Positions 18,335 through 26,821 of a DNA stretch of 64,000 nt are shown here, one piece after another. The position numbers and the translations under genes are program-made. The notes under the pieces are model-generated. The model did no database searches. It worked only from the letters and a program-made list of their open reading frames with translations, and had not been told where the DNA came from. Source of the stretch: an uncultured Prevotella sp. (GTDB lineage Bacteria; Bacteroidota; Bacteroidia; Bacteroidales; Bacteroidaceae); contig CAJOHJ010000001.1 in assembly GCA_905234265.1 (NCBI GenBank), forward strand, positions 124,001 through 188,000. Direction: 5' to 3'. Within the stretch, counting starts at the first letter, position 1, and each line of letters opens with the position of its first letter.

Positions 18335-18596
18335 TGAAATAAAAATCAATATATTAGCACATTGTTGTAGAATTTATTTTCGCAATAATTAATTAGTTTC
18401 CAAAGTGTTACCAATTATATGACGTAACCCGTACACTTGTTTTTCACACATTATTATATATACGCGTGCGCGAGGCATACGGCGGCGTGCTGTGCCTTGT
18501 TGAAAAAGTAATGTGTGATAGGACAAAAATAAAGAATGTTTGGACGTAATTGTAAAATACCTAAAAAGAGTTATTGCATATTATTCCGAAAATGAA
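18335..18596. other. Long AT-rich intergenic stretch with 17-nt motif
   Basis: No gene seen. ACACATTATTATATATA at 18446-18462 is repeated exactly at 61676-61692 and, inverted, at 44508-44524. It is followed at once by a short GC-rich patch (CGCGTGCGCGAGGC, about 18464-18477), unusual for gaps in this window. Confidence 0.6.
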
Positions 18597-18604
18597 TAAT
18601 TTTG
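18597..18604 (+). promoter_or_regulatory. Promoter -7 box for DUF4876-like gene
   Basis: TAATTTTG, a TAnnTTTG match, 38 bp before the ATG, with TTGC about 20 bp upstream as a -33 candidate. Confidence 0.65.
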
Positions 18605-18642
18605 CAGCCTGTAAACCAACATTTATTAATTAAACAAACAGA

Positions 18643-20247
18643 ATGCGTATGAAAATTTCTACTTCTCTTAAAGCCCTGGCCATTGCCTGCGGCATGTTGA
18701 TGACATTCGGGAGCGCCGTGGCAAAGGTTACTAAGCCGACGAGCGGCGGAGGCGTTGTCATCGGAAAGATTTTCTCTAACATGATGAAGAACGATGCCAA
18801 CAAGGCGTATGCACCGGCATGCTATATTCAGTTGTACAACAACTCTACGGACACTCTCGATATTGCCGGAATGTACATCGGCATGGTGGAAAACCATAGC
18901 ACTGCCGCACAGGCATGGACGGTGGCTGCCATGGCTGAAGAGGGAAAGGCGGACAGCGTAGCCATTAAGCAGCTGTTCAGATTTCCGACGGACAAGGAGT
19001 ACCGCATGGACCCCGGACAGAGCATCGTCGTCACCAATGCCGCATGGAACCACAGCTCTGTGGCTGCTGCCGCTCCAGACCTTACAAATGCCGACTTCGA
19101 AGTGAAGACCACCAACAACGCCTACAAGGACTATCACAACGATGCCGTGCCGGCTATGGAATTAGTGCATTCCATGACTGCCGCCATGGACTTCATCAAT
19201 TTCTCCACCACGGGTCCTGGCTCCATAGTGCTGCTGGCTCACAATCTCGACCTCACCAAGTGTGGCGTTGGCTTCCAGCGCGGAAAGACGTCGGGAAACA
19301 GCATCATGTTCGTGCCTAACTACAAGATTATCGATGCCATCGACGTGGTGGTGAACACAAAGGCAAAGTCGCCTTCGGCTGACGACAAGCGCATAAGCAC
19401 TAACTACGACGCTGGCTTCACTGCCCATGCAACGGCAGGCGGAAACAACGGCGAGGCCATCGTTCGCAAGACAGCCTACGTGACTACGGCAGGGCGCACT
19501 GTGCTTTTCGATACCGACAACTCCAGTTTGGACTGCGAGGTTGTCACAGACCTTGCAATACGCAGCTACAGCCAGACGCCGGCAGGGCTGTCTGACTCAA
19601 CCATCACCATTCCGGCAACGGGCTATCTGCCTTTCGTGGCTACACGCCCGTTCTGCGCTGGCAAGGATGTGTCGTTCGTCTATCTGAACGTCTCTAACAA
19701 CGCAGCCACCACCGACATGACTTACTACACATATCCCGGCGACTCGCTGCTGCTCATCAAGGGCCCGTGGATTGCCATAGGCGCTCCCGGCGAGCATGCA
19801 CTGAAGCTGTCGGAGTCGCAGGGCGTCATGAAGACACGCAGCAGCGGCATGTCATGGGCCGACGAGGACAGCAAGTCTGTCAGCCAGACAACGCGCATGT
19901 TCTATAAGTTCGTCAACGAAGCTGGCAACATCGGCTTCAAGCGCGTGGATGCTGTCGACGGCAAGTACAATCAGGCAACATTCAGCGGCGACGACCGCCT
20001 CTACTATGTCATCACCGAGGCCATTGCCGACAAGATTGCCGCTGCCAACGGTGCCACCGACCACACTGACCTGAACTTCATCGCATGGCACGGCATCACT
20101 CCGGCAGACGTGTCTACCGGCATCAGTAACGTGCAGTCGGCAGCGCATAGTGGCAACATGCTCATCTTCAACCTGCAGGGCCAGCGCCAGACTCGCCTGC
20201 AGCGCGGACTGAACATCGTGAACGGCAAAAAAGTCGTTATAAAATAA
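18643..20247 (+). CDS. Exported DUF4876-like protein with T9SS-like tail
   Basis: 534 aa with a signal peptide (cleavage near SAVA). The region KIFSNMMKNDANKAYAPACY, then IQLYNNSTDTLDIAGMYIG, resembles the DUF4876/lamin-tail-like fold of Bacteroidales surface proteins; this is by recall. The last ~30 residues (FNLQGQRQTRLQRGLNIV, then NGKKVVIK) match the type A T9SS sorting tail and are almost the same as the tail of the 669 aa protein at 23259-25268. The next gene is a TonB-type barrel, and such pairs are common, suggesting a joint surface-uptake role. Ligand unknown. Confidence 0.7.
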   Translation: MRMKISTSLKALAIACGMLMTFGSAVAKVTKPTSGGGVVIGKIFSNMMKNDANKAYAPACYIQLYNNSTDTLDIAGMYIGMVENHSTAAQAWTVAAMAEEGKADSVAIKQLFRFPTDKEYRMDPGQSIVVTNAAWNHSSVAAAAPDLTNADFEVKTTNNAYKDYHNDAVPAMELVHSMTAAMDFINFSTTGPGSIVLLAHNLDLTKCGVGFQRGKTSGNSIMFVPNYKIIDAIDVVVNTKAKSPSADDKRISTNYDAGFTAHATAGGNNGEAIVRKTAYVTTAGRTVLFDTDNSSLDCEVVTDLAIRSYSQTPAGLSDSTITIPATGYLPFVATRPFCAGKDVSFVYLNVSNNAATTDMTYYTYPGDSLLLIKGPWIAIGAPGEHALKLSESQGVMKTRSSGMSWADEDSKSVSQTTRMFYKFVNEAGNIGFKRVDAVDGKYNQATFSGDDRLYYVITEAIADKIAAANGATDHTDLNFIAWHGITPADVSTGISNVQSAAHSGNMLIFNLQGQRQTRLQRGLNIVNGKKVVIK

Positions 20248-20280
20248 CTCAGCTTTCGCAGTTGACAAGGAGTTAAGGAT

Positions 20281-20328
20281 GTTAAAGGAGTCAAGGAAGT
20301 TAAAGGACACTTCCTTGACTCCTTTAAC
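20281..20328. repeat. 20-bp perfect inverted repeat
   Basis: GTTAAAGGAGTCAAGGAAGT (20281-20300) is the exact reverse complement of 20309-20328, with an 8-nt loop. Upstream, related GAGTTAAGGATGTTAAAGG units make a short degenerate direct repeat. A-rich sequence follows (20334-20341) rather than a U-tract. It may act as an mRNA-stabilising or weak terminator hairpin between the DUF4876-like gene and the receptor gene. Confidence 0.85.
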
Positions 20329-20377
20329 TTCTGAAAAAAAACTGCTGTTCTGTTAAACCATCCTTGCTGTCGCACGT

Positions 20378-20397
20378 CTAAGCATAGTTATGCTTAG
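20378..20397 (+). promoter_or_regulatory. Inverted repeat covering the receptor start codon
   Basis: CTAAGCATA at 20378-20386 and TATGCTTAG at 20389-20397 are perfect complements separated by GT. The ATG at 20390 lies inside the right arm. In RNA this would hide the start codon in a hairpin; in DNA it could be an operator. Confidence 0.6.
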
Positions 20398-22876
20398 GAC
20401 AATAAATACATTATTGCTGCTTCTGTGCGTTACGGCGGTATTTTCACAGGGCAGCGTCAGAGGAAGAGTCGCCGACCGTCAGCACGATGAGGCGATGCAG
20501 TTTGTCAACGTCTCTGTGCTTTCTGCCGACGGCAAGCCACTCAGAAGTTCCATGACTGATGCCGCCGGGCAGTTCACCATCGGCGGGCTGTCTGACGGTG
20601 CCTATCAGCTGCAGGTGACGTTCGTGGGCTACAAGCCGCTGAAGCGCAACTTTACGCTCTCTGCCCAGCACCGCCGACAGCAGTTCAATACCCTCTATCT
20701 CGTGGAAGACGCCACGGCACTCAGAGAGGTGCAGGTGAAAGGCCAGCGGTCGCAGATGAAGCTGGAGGTTGACCGCAAGACATTCACTGTCGACCAGGTG
20801 CTTGCGGCTGCCGGCGGCAGCGTCACCGACCTGCTGGAAAACATTCCGTCGATAGAGGTGACTACCGACGGCGAGATTTCGCTGCGCGGCAACAGCAGCG
20901 TCGAGGTGTGGATAAACGGCAAGGCCAGCGGACTGACTACCGACAACCGCTTCGAGATTCTCCAGCAGATACCTGCAGAGAGCATCGAGAAGATAGAGGT
21001 TATCGACAACCCTTCGGCAAAATATTCCCCCGAAGGCTCTGCCGGCATCATCAACATTGTGCTTAAGCGCGACCGCAAGGCTGGCTACTACGGTTCGCTG
21101 CAGGCTGGCGCCAACCAGCATGGAGGATGGAACACCGGGGCCAACATCAACTACTCCAGCGGACTGCTGGACGCCTATGCCAACGTGGGCTACCGCCGCC
21201 GTCGCGGCAATGGCGGCAGCGAGAGCCAGCAGACGTACAAGCAGACTCAGGAATACCAGAATTCGGAAAGCGACAACAGCAACCGCGGCGGCTCTCTGTT
21301 TGCCCGCCTTGGACTTACGTGGCATCCCACGAAGCGCGACGACATTTCCTTAGGCGGAATGACGCTCCAGGGACGCAGAGACAACATCACCACTGCACAT
21401 TACTACTATGGCAGCATCGGTGCCGGCGCCGACTCACGCCACATGCTGCGCCAGACCGACGGCGGCGGCGACAACCAGATGTATCATGCCGAAATGGGCT
21501 ATGAACACCGTTTCGCCGACAAGCACAAGCTCACTGCCCATGCTGAATATAACCGCTGGATGAGCGATGACGACAATACCTATCGCGACAGGATGGACAT
21601 CTTCCCGACAGCATCCAGTCCGCAAGGCAGCAGCACGCAGGGCTTCCAGTTCCGCCCGATGCACATACGCAACCGCTCGTGGGAGCTGAAGACCGACTAC
21701 GAGAACCAGCTGTCGGAGAACCTTAAGATTGAGGCTGGCTACGACGGGCGCTTCTCGCACGAGAATACTCCGCAGGAGTCGTGGACTGCCGCCTCCTGGG
21801 ACGGCACTGGCATGGCGGAAGACGCCGCCTTCTACAACCGTTTCATCTACGACATCGACATCCACGCACTCTATGCCACCGTAAACACAAAGCTCGGCAG
21901 GCTTGGCATTATGGCCGGCATGCGCGGCGAGTACTGGCGCGTGAATACCGAGAGCCTGGACTACGCACAGGAACACGGCACCGCAGCCAAGGACGCTCCC
22001 TACAAGAAAGACTTCACGCAGCTGTTCCCCTCGCTGTTCCTGAGCTATGAGCTGACGCCGTCGGCACAGCTGCAGCTGAACTACACGCGCAGGATACGCC
22101 GTCCGTGGGGCGGCCAGCTGAACTCTTTCAAGAACACACGCGACGCTTCGATGGTGGAATTCGGCAATCCCGAGCTTACGCCGGAGTATACGCACTCGCT
22201 GTCGCTGAATTTCCTGAAGACATGGGAGAGCCACACGCTGTCGGTGTCGTCATACTACCGCCAGACCACCGACGTCATGCAGCGCATACGCTATCAGAGC
22301 ATTGCCGACGGACTGATGTACATGACGCAGATGAATCTCACCAAGCGGCAGAGCGCAGGCTTGGAAATCATCGGCAAGAACAAGCTCTGGCGCATCCTCG
22401 ACCTCACGACGACGCTCAACGGATACTACAACAAGCTCGACGGCTTCAGCTATGTCATCGGCGGACAGACGGTCACCGGCGAGGGCGACAAGAGCCTGTC
22501 GTGGGATGCGCGCATGCTGGCATCGCTCATGCTGCCCTACGACATCTCGCTGCAGCTGACGGGCAACTACCGCTCGCGCGGAGTCATCACGCAGGGCTAC
22601 CGCAAGCCAAACACGTCGATGGACCTGGGCATCCGCAAGACTTTCCTGAACAAGCGCCTTGCCGTGGCCTTCAACTGGCGCGACGTCTTTGCCACGCGCC
22701 ACTGGGAGAACTTCACAGAGAGCGACACCTTCTGGCGACACCAGAAAAACTGGCGCAAGCCGAACATGAACCTGCAGGTGACATGGAATTTCGGCAACAT
22801 GGCCAGCGACAAGAAGCGCCAGTCGCAGCGCGAAGAGCCACAGCAAAGCGACGACGAAGGGCAGCAGGACATGTAG
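20390..22876 (+). CDS. TonB-dependent-receptor-like outer membrane beta-barrel protein
   Basis: 828 aa. Signal peptide, then a carboxypeptidase-like regulatory beta-sandwich (about residues 20-105, SVRGRVADRQHDEAMQFVNV), a plug domain (about 120-225, LENIPSIEVTTDGEISLRG and SAGIINIVLKRD), and a large OMP_b-brl_3-type barrel to the end. It is shorter than SusC proteins and has no SusD neighbour, so it belongs to the other TonB/barrel family often paired with DUF4876 proteins. The C-terminus is unusual in having a charged Gln/Glu/Asp tail after the last strand. Ends before a strong terminator. Confidence 0.85.
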   Translation: MLRTINTLLLLLCVTAVFSQGSVRGRVADRQHDEAMQFVNVSVLSADGKPLRSSMTDAAGQFTIGGLSDGAYQLQVTFVGYKPLKRNFTLSAQHRRQQFNTLYLVEDATALREVQVKGQRSQMKLEVDRKTFTVDQVLAAAGGSVTDLLENIPSIEVTTDGEISLRGNSSVEVWINGKASGLTTDNRFEILQQIPAESIEKIEVIDNPSAKYSPEGSAGIINIVLKRDRKAGYYGSLQAGANQHGGWNTGANINYSSGLLDAYANVGYRRRRGNGGSESQQTYKQTQEYQNSESDNSNRGGSLFARLGLTWHPTKRDDISLGGMTLQGRRDNITTAHYYYGSIGAGADSRHMLRQTDGGGDNQMYHAEMGYEHRFADKHKLTAHAEYNRWMSDDDNTYRDRMDIFPTASSPQGSSTQGFQFRPMHIRNRSWELKTDYENQLSENLKIEAGYDGRFSHENTPQESWTAASWDGTGMAEDAAFYNRFIYDIDIHALYATVNTKLGRLGIMAGMRGEYWRVNTESLDYAQEHGTAAKDAPYKKDFTQLFPSLFLSYELTPSAQLQLNYTRRIRRPWGGQLNSFKNTRDASMVEFGNPELTPEYTHSLSLNFLKTWESHTLSVSSYYRQTTDVMQRIRYQSIADGLMYMTQMNLTKRQSAGLEIIGKNKLWRILDLTTTLNGYYNKLDGFSYVIGGQTVTGEGDKSLSWDARMLASLMLPYDISLQLTGNYRSRGVITQGYRKPNTSMDLGIRKTFLNKRLAVAFNWRDVFATRHWENFTESDTFWRHQKNWRKPNMNLQVTWNFGNMASDKKRQSQREEPQQSDDEGQQDM

Positions 22877-22930
22877 CTGCCCCGACAGGCAGAGACCCGC
22901 CCCGACAGCCGCATTGCAACCTTGACAAAC

Positions 22931-22970
22931 AATAATGCCGCCGCCTTTTCGTAAGGCAGCGGCATTATTT
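22931..22970 (+). terminator. Terminator after the barrel gene
   Basis: AATAATGCCGC (22931-22941) pairs with GCGGCATTATT (22959-22969), with GCCTT/AAGGC extending the stem to a TTCG-type loop. A T-rich stretch follows. Confidence 0.85.
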
Positions 22971-23006
22971 CTATGTTTCCCCGCCACAATGGCGGGTGGC
23001 CTGCTG

Positions 23007-23144
23007 TTAGTCTTCGAGGTAGATGTCCAGTTCTGGTGCGAGACCAGATTCTACTTCTGCACTGCTTACCAGCATCTGCATCAGGTTCTTCCTAACCTGC
23101 AGCTGTATTGTCTCCATCGTTGGAGCTGTATATTCTTTTTTCAT
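23007..23144 (-). CDS. 45-residue conserved-type peptide, MKKxYxxPxxE family
   Basis: Minus-strand frame ATG 23144 to TAA 23007, 45 codons, starting MKKEYTAPTMETIQLQV and ending ELDIYLED, with NLMQMLVSSAEVESGL between. An AAGGA ribosome-binding-like element lies 8-12 nt before the ATG. Many Bacteroidales genomes carry short genes with this MKKxYxxPxxE start next to surface-protein genes; that is recalled and the function is unknown. The basic/neutral N-terminal half, Ser-Ser step and acidic C-terminal half look like leader plus tail of a processed peptide; this is inference. It lies downstream of the 669 aa T9SS-type gene in the same direction, beyond a hairpin. Confidence 0.65.
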   Translation of the reverse strand: MKKEYTAPTMETIQLQVRKNLMQMLVSSAEVESGLAPELDIYLED

Positions 23145-23201
23145 ACTGATTCCTTTTTTATTGTTTAATAATTTATATACCAATGGTTTTTCTGAAGTGA
23201 G

Positions 23202-23234
23202 ATTTCCAGCCGGAAAAATATTCCGGCAGGAAAT
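23202..23234 (-). terminator. Hairpin between surface-protein and small-peptide genes
   Basis: ATTTCC and GGAAAT arms enclose CCGGAA/TTCCGG arms with a short internal loop, a long stem. On the minus strand the downstream side is not strongly T-rich, so it may be a partial terminator or processing site. Confidence 0.55.
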
Positions 23235-23262
23235 TCTTCATTCTTCATTCTTCATTCTTCAT
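23233..23262. repeat. Heptanucleotide (ATTCTTC)n repeat
   Basis: About four copies of a 7-bp unit abut the 3' end of the surface-protein gene, and the stop codon lies inside the first unit. Slippage here would affect only the UTR. Confidence 0.8.
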
Positions 23263-25268
23263 TTAATCACGACCTTCTTGCCGTCGATGATGTAGAGGCC
23301 CTTGCGAGGCTGCATGACGCGCTGGCCCTGCAGGTTGTAGGCAGCCTTGTTGGTGTCAATACTATTGACACGTACAGAACTGATTTCCGTAGCCTCCGTG
23401 CCGAAGAAGAACGGCAGGAATGCAGGAGCGCCTGCGCCAGCGTCGATTTCCAGATAGGCCTTGCCGGCAGCCAGAGTGCCAGTAGCGGAGAGCTTGTAGA
23501 AGCCAACGGCATCGCCAACCTTGTTCAGGACGTAGATGTTTCCGTTGCCGTTAGTTGTTTCAGATGTAGAACCTTTCAGAATGCCCTTGCCTGTAGATGA
23601 CGAAGCAATGACAGGAATTGTGTAAGTTTGTCCGGCGGTACCCTGCAGAACCACGCCTGTGTTTGCTGGAACGTCGTCAACATTTGTCAGATTGGCCTGC
23701 GTGTTCTCTGTATTCAGAGTTACGGTAGAAGCAGTCAAACCTGCAGGAGTGGCTGCTGAGAAATCAAGAGCATGTTCGCTGTATAGAGTTGCGTAACCAG
23801 TAGAGCCTATTTCAACGCTGATAGGCTCGATAATGTCAAGTACGGCAACATAGCACAGCTGTCCGCTTGATTCTTGGAATGTGATAGTGCCTTCCACATT
23901 GTCAAGTGGGAAGATGCGGATGTCAGGAGTGTTGTTAGTGTTTTGTACTTCTGTGCCGATAGCACCCATAGGAATAGTGGTGACAGTGCTGCTATAGTCT
24001 GTGCCGTTCACTTCTTTCCAACTGATAGAACCTGTACCCATGTTGATATAGCTGTAGAGGGTGAGGCGTGTGGCTTTGACGCCAGCAGGCATAGTTAGTG
24101 TTATCTGCTCATTGCTGGACTTAGTTGTTGTTCGCTGTGTGCTGACAGCGTCAATATACACTTTCTGGCCAGCAGCAAAGCCCTTAGTAGGCATTGTGAA
24201 AGTAAAGCCCTTGCCGTTTACGTCGCTATCTTTTCCTGTCATAGTGTTGCTGCTCATGTCAAATGCACCGTTAGCCAGGATGACGCGGCGAGTATAGAAG
24301 TTTGCCGGAACTGCTGTGATGGTAGCGCTTGCTTCGTCTGATGCCGTGCATTTTGCACGGCTTGCGCGAGCTTTGATGTCGGTGTCTGCTGTCAGAGTAA
24401 ACGAACGTGTGAAGGTTGTCCAGCTGCTGCCGCCATCTGTGCTATACTCTACAGTTACATTTGGTGTTGCGCATGCAATGGCAACGGTTCCGTTGAGCTG
24501 ATATATATTAGGTGTGGCAACTTTGATGCCTTCCAGCAGGACTTGCTTTTTGGCTATTTCTGAATTTCTGTACGATACGCCATCACCTATAGCAATAGCT
24601 TTCACTGTTGTACCGTCAGCAACGTCTGTAAGTGTTGTTGAGTATGTGGCACTTTCAGCAGTCGGGTCGCTGCCATCTGTTGTATAGGTTATTTTTGTTG
24701 CGTTGCTAACGGATCCGATAGTTACATCGCCTGTCGTGGTATTGAATGAAATCTCAGGTGTGGCAAGCTGAGTTAAGACAACGCCCGTGTATTCGACCTT
24801 GACGTATGCCAAGCCTGTTTCACTCTGTCGGGTAATAGTGTGCTTACCTGCTGCAACATTTGTGATGACATATTCATTGTACTTGTTATCAGAATTAACC
24901 GTAACGGTAGTGTTGGCTAAATTATTATCCAGGTTGCTATCATCAAATTTTAACTTGTCACCAGTCGCGTTAGATATAGTCTGTACAATCGTTACAGTTG
25001 CTTCTGTAGCCGTAGTAAAATAGCATTGAGTGGCACCTTCCATCTTGATGACATTACTATAAGTGTCACCACCATAGGTGCAACTGTGTTTACCGTTAGA
25101 TGACCAGCTCACAGCTGTTCCTTCTCCTTTGTTATAGGTGAAGTAGTTGGCCGTACTCTGGGTTACGTTTGAAGAATTTTGGAACTTAACTGTGAATGTT
25201 TCACCTGTTGCCCACGCGCTGCCAATGGACAACAGCGCGAGCGTCAATAAAGTAAATACTTTTTTCAT
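23259..25268 (-). CDS. Secreted multi-domain surface protein with T9SS-like tail
   Basis: 669 aa. Signal peptide MKKVFTLLTLALLSIGSAWA. The N-terminal ~140 residues have Ser/Thr-rich beta structure. At about 165-220 lies a chitobiase C-terminal-like domain (ATPEISFNTTTGDVTI, then YTTDGSDPT), followed by a related one (VATPNIYQL, VEYSTDGGSSW). The end (AYNLQGQRVMQPRKGLYI, then DGKKVVIK) is a type A T9SS sorting tail. No catalytic motif is recognised, so this is probably an adhesin- or scaffold-like surface protein. Its DNA is visibly richer in A/T than its neighbours, which may mean different ancestry or relaxed codon use. Confidence 0.75.
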   Translation of the reverse strand: MKKVFTLLTLALLSIGSAWATGETFTVKFQNSSNVTQSTANYFTYNKGEGTAVSWSSNGKHSCTYGGDTYSNVIKMEGATQCYFTTATEATVTIVQTISNATGDKLKFDDSNLDNNLANTTVTVNSDNKYNEYVITNVAAGKHTITRQSETGLAYVKVEYTGVVLTQLATPEISFNTTTGDVTIGSVSNATKITYTTDGSDPTAESATYSTTLTDVADGTTVKAIAIGDGVSYRNSEIAKKQVLLEGIKVATPNIYQLNGTVAIACATPNVTVEYSTDGGSSWTTFTRSFTLTADTDIKARASRAKCTASDEASATITAVPANFYTRRVILANGAFDMSSNTMTGKDSDVNGKGFTFTMPTKGFAAGQKVYIDAVSTQRTTTKSSNEQITLTMPAGVKATRLTLYSYINMGTGSISWKEVNGTDYSSTVTTIPMGAIGTEVQNTNNTPDIRIFPLDNVEGTITFQESSGQLCYVAVLDIIEPISVEIGSTGYATLYSEHALDFSAATPAGLTASTVTLNTENTQANLTNVDDVPANTGVVLQGTAGQTYTIPVIASSSTGKGILKGSTSETTNGNGNIYVLNKVGDAVGFYKLSATGTLAAGKAYLEIDAGAGAPAFLPFFFGTEATEISSVRVNSIDTNKAAYNLQGQRVMQPRKGLYIIDGKKVVIK

Positions 25269-25368
25269 AGTAATTTTAGTTAGTAAATAATATTAAATAT
25301 ATAATAGTGTAATAGTCAAAGGAAAGGGTGCCGCTGCAGGCCGCTGCCTTGTTTGTGCATAATCGGGA

Positions 25369-25376
25369 CAAAGTTA
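25369..25376 (-). promoter_or_regulatory. Promoter -7 box for surface protein
   Basis: Minus strand TAACTTTG, a TAnnTTTG match, about 100 bp before the ATG, implying a long 5' UTR. Confidence 0.55.
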
Positions 25377-25469
25377 CGAATAATAAGGGATTACGCCAAG
25401 AAAAAATATAGAATTCTTTTCGTCTTTTTTCTTGTACGGCATTCACCATCTTTGATGGCTTTCTGCAAA

Positions 25470-26525
25470 CTATTTCTTTGTGGCAGGCGAGGGATGCTTG
25501 TTGACCGTCCACAATCCGTTTTTGTCACTCCCTTGTCGTGCGACAATCCCCAAGTCCTTGAATTTCTTCAGTTGCTTCTCTATGCCTCGCTTGCTGAGTC
25601 CGGTGCTTTCAGCAATCTCTGTAGCAGACAGACTGGGATTTTCATCAAGAAGGATAAGGACTTGCTTTTCGTTTACACCGAACTTTACACCGAACTTTAC
25701 ACCGAACGTGCTACCGAATTTCTGGTCGAACAGTTTGTCAATATTTATTGCATTTTCCAATGGCAGTTCTTCGCCTTGGTGTTCCTTCAGAGTCTTGTAG
25801 ATTTCTTTCAGCATGAAGTCTATGAATGGAGCCGACTGCCCCGCGTTGGTGCTTGCGGTGATGGCATCGTAATAGGCCTGCTGGTTGGCATAGACCATAT
25901 TCTCCACTGGCAGGTGTTCGAACAGAGGGTGCAGCCTGCCAAGAATGAGTGACTGCCAGAGGCGTCCTGTGCGTCCGTTGCCATCAATAAATGGATGGAT
26001 GAATTCAAATTCGTAGTGGAACACGCATGAGCGGATGAGCAGATGGTCTTTGGCGTTCTTCAGCCAGGCGAACAGGTCTGCCATCAGTGCAGGAACCCGG
26101 TTAGCAGGTGGAGCCATGTGTACGAGTCCCTGCTCGGAGAATACGCCCACATTAGAGCTGCGGAATTTCCCGGCATCGTCAATCAAGGCCTGCATCATCA
26201 CGCTGTGCGCTTTCAGCAAGTCTTTGATGTCAAATGGGTTCAGTGTTGGGTATAGCTCGTATGTGGCGACAGCGTTTCTTACTTCTTGTATCTGTCTGAT
26301 AGGAGCCACCACGTTTTTGCCGTCCATGATGTCGCGCACTTGTGTCTCGCTAAGTATGTTGCCTTCTATGGCCAGTGACGAGTGGATGGTTTTTATGCGG
26401 TTGGCCTTGCGAAGGCGCAGCCCGTCCTCCTGTTCCAGGCGGATGGCATAGCGTTCAATCTGAGCAGAAATCTCTGCTATCAGGTTGATGGCTTCTGCAC
26501 TTACAGTGAACGGCGGTGTGTACAT
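25470..26525 (-). CDS. Fic-domain AMP transferase with C-terminal winged helix
   Basis: 351 aa. The Fic active-site motif HPFIDGNGRTGR lies at residues 177-188. An N-terminal inhibitory helix matches S/TxxxEG/N (Ser50, Glu54, Gly55 in SSLAIEGN), making it a class II Fic expected to be self-inhibited until released. A short repeat (FGVKFGVKFGV, residues 274-284) links to a C-terminal winged-helix segment (LSATEIAESTGLSKRGIEKQ). Fic proteins transfer AMP, or sometimes other nucleotide parts, to protein hydroxyls; the target is unknown. The HTH suggests self-regulation or a DNA-bound target. Own promoter at 26550-26557. No separate antitoxin gene is adjacent. Confidence 0.88.
   Translation of the reverse strand: MYTPPFTVSAEAINLIAEISAQIERYAIRLEQEDGLRLRKANRIKTIHSSLAIEGNILSETQVRDIMDGKNVVAPIRQIQEVRNAVATYELYPTLNPFDIKDLLKAHSVMMQALIDDAGKFRSSNVGVFSEQGLVHMAPPANRVPALMADLFAWLKNAKDHLLIRSCVFHYEFEFIHPFIDGNGRTGRLWQSLILGRLHPLFEHLPVENMVYANQQAYYDAITASTNAGQSAPFIDFMLKEIYKTLKEHQGEELPLENAINIDKLFDQKFGSTFGVKFGVKFGVNEKQVLILLDENPSLSATEIAESTGLSKRGIEKQLKKFKDLGIVARQGSDKNGLWTVNKHPSPATKK
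25674..25721 (-). repeat. 12-nt in-frame repeat (KFGV) in fic
   Basis: Three near-identical 12-nt units code for KFGV-like tetrapeptides between the catalytic and winged-helix parts. Unit loss or gain would keep the reading frame and change linker length. Confidence 0.75.
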
Positions 26526-26549
26526 TCCTTACATCTGTTGTTATGGCTA

Positions 26550-26557
26550 CAAAGATA
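26550..26557 (-). promoter_or_regulatory. Promoter -7 box for fic
   Basis: Minus strand TATCTTTG, a TAnnTTTG match, 24 bp before the ATG. Confidence 0.6.
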
Positions 26558-26621
26558 GTCAATTTTATTTAAAACAGCGATTAATTTTCACTTAATTTTA
26601 TGCGCTATGCCAAAACTTGCT

Positions 26622-26710
26622 GGAATTATCTCAATGAGATAGAAAAATATCTCTGTGAGATAATTTTTTATCTTACGAAGATAATTTCGTAACATGCAGA
26701 GATAATTTTG
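26622..26710. repeat. 21-bp repeat array C
   Basis: About four mixed-orientation units of the TTATCTC/GAGATAA family, including a TTATCTTACGAAGATAA variant, between the divergent fic and mrp promoters. Confidence 0.85.
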
Positions 26711-26718
26711 TAAAATAC

Positions 26719-26776
26719 ACCCTGTCGGGTATAAAAGTGATAATAATTATTAAAGATTATACCCGTTTGGGTATAA
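26719..26776. promoter_or_regulatory. Paired ACCC-N4-GGGT palindromes upstream of mrp
   Basis: ACCCTGTCGGGT at 26719-26730, and TTATACCCGTTTGGGTATAA at 26757-26776, a perfect palindrome except for the four-base centre. Centres are 42 bp apart (four helical turns). The second site ends 17 bp before the -7 box and overlaps the expected -33 region, as a repressor operator would. Confidence 0.6.
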
Positions 26777-26793
26777 ATTAATGAGGGGATATG

Positions 26794-26801
26794 TAACTTT
26801 G
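26794..26801 (+). promoter_or_regulatory. Promoter -7 box for mrp
   Basis: TAACTTTG, a TAnnTTTG match, 20 bp before the mrp ATG. Confidence 0.65.
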
Positions 26802-26821
26802 CTGAGAAAAACTGACATACA

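Noticed and set aside
20390..22876. SusC-type polysaccharide receptor
   Set aside because: Too short for SusC, no SusD gene beside it and no SusC-specific N-terminal signature; other TonB/barrel family fits better.
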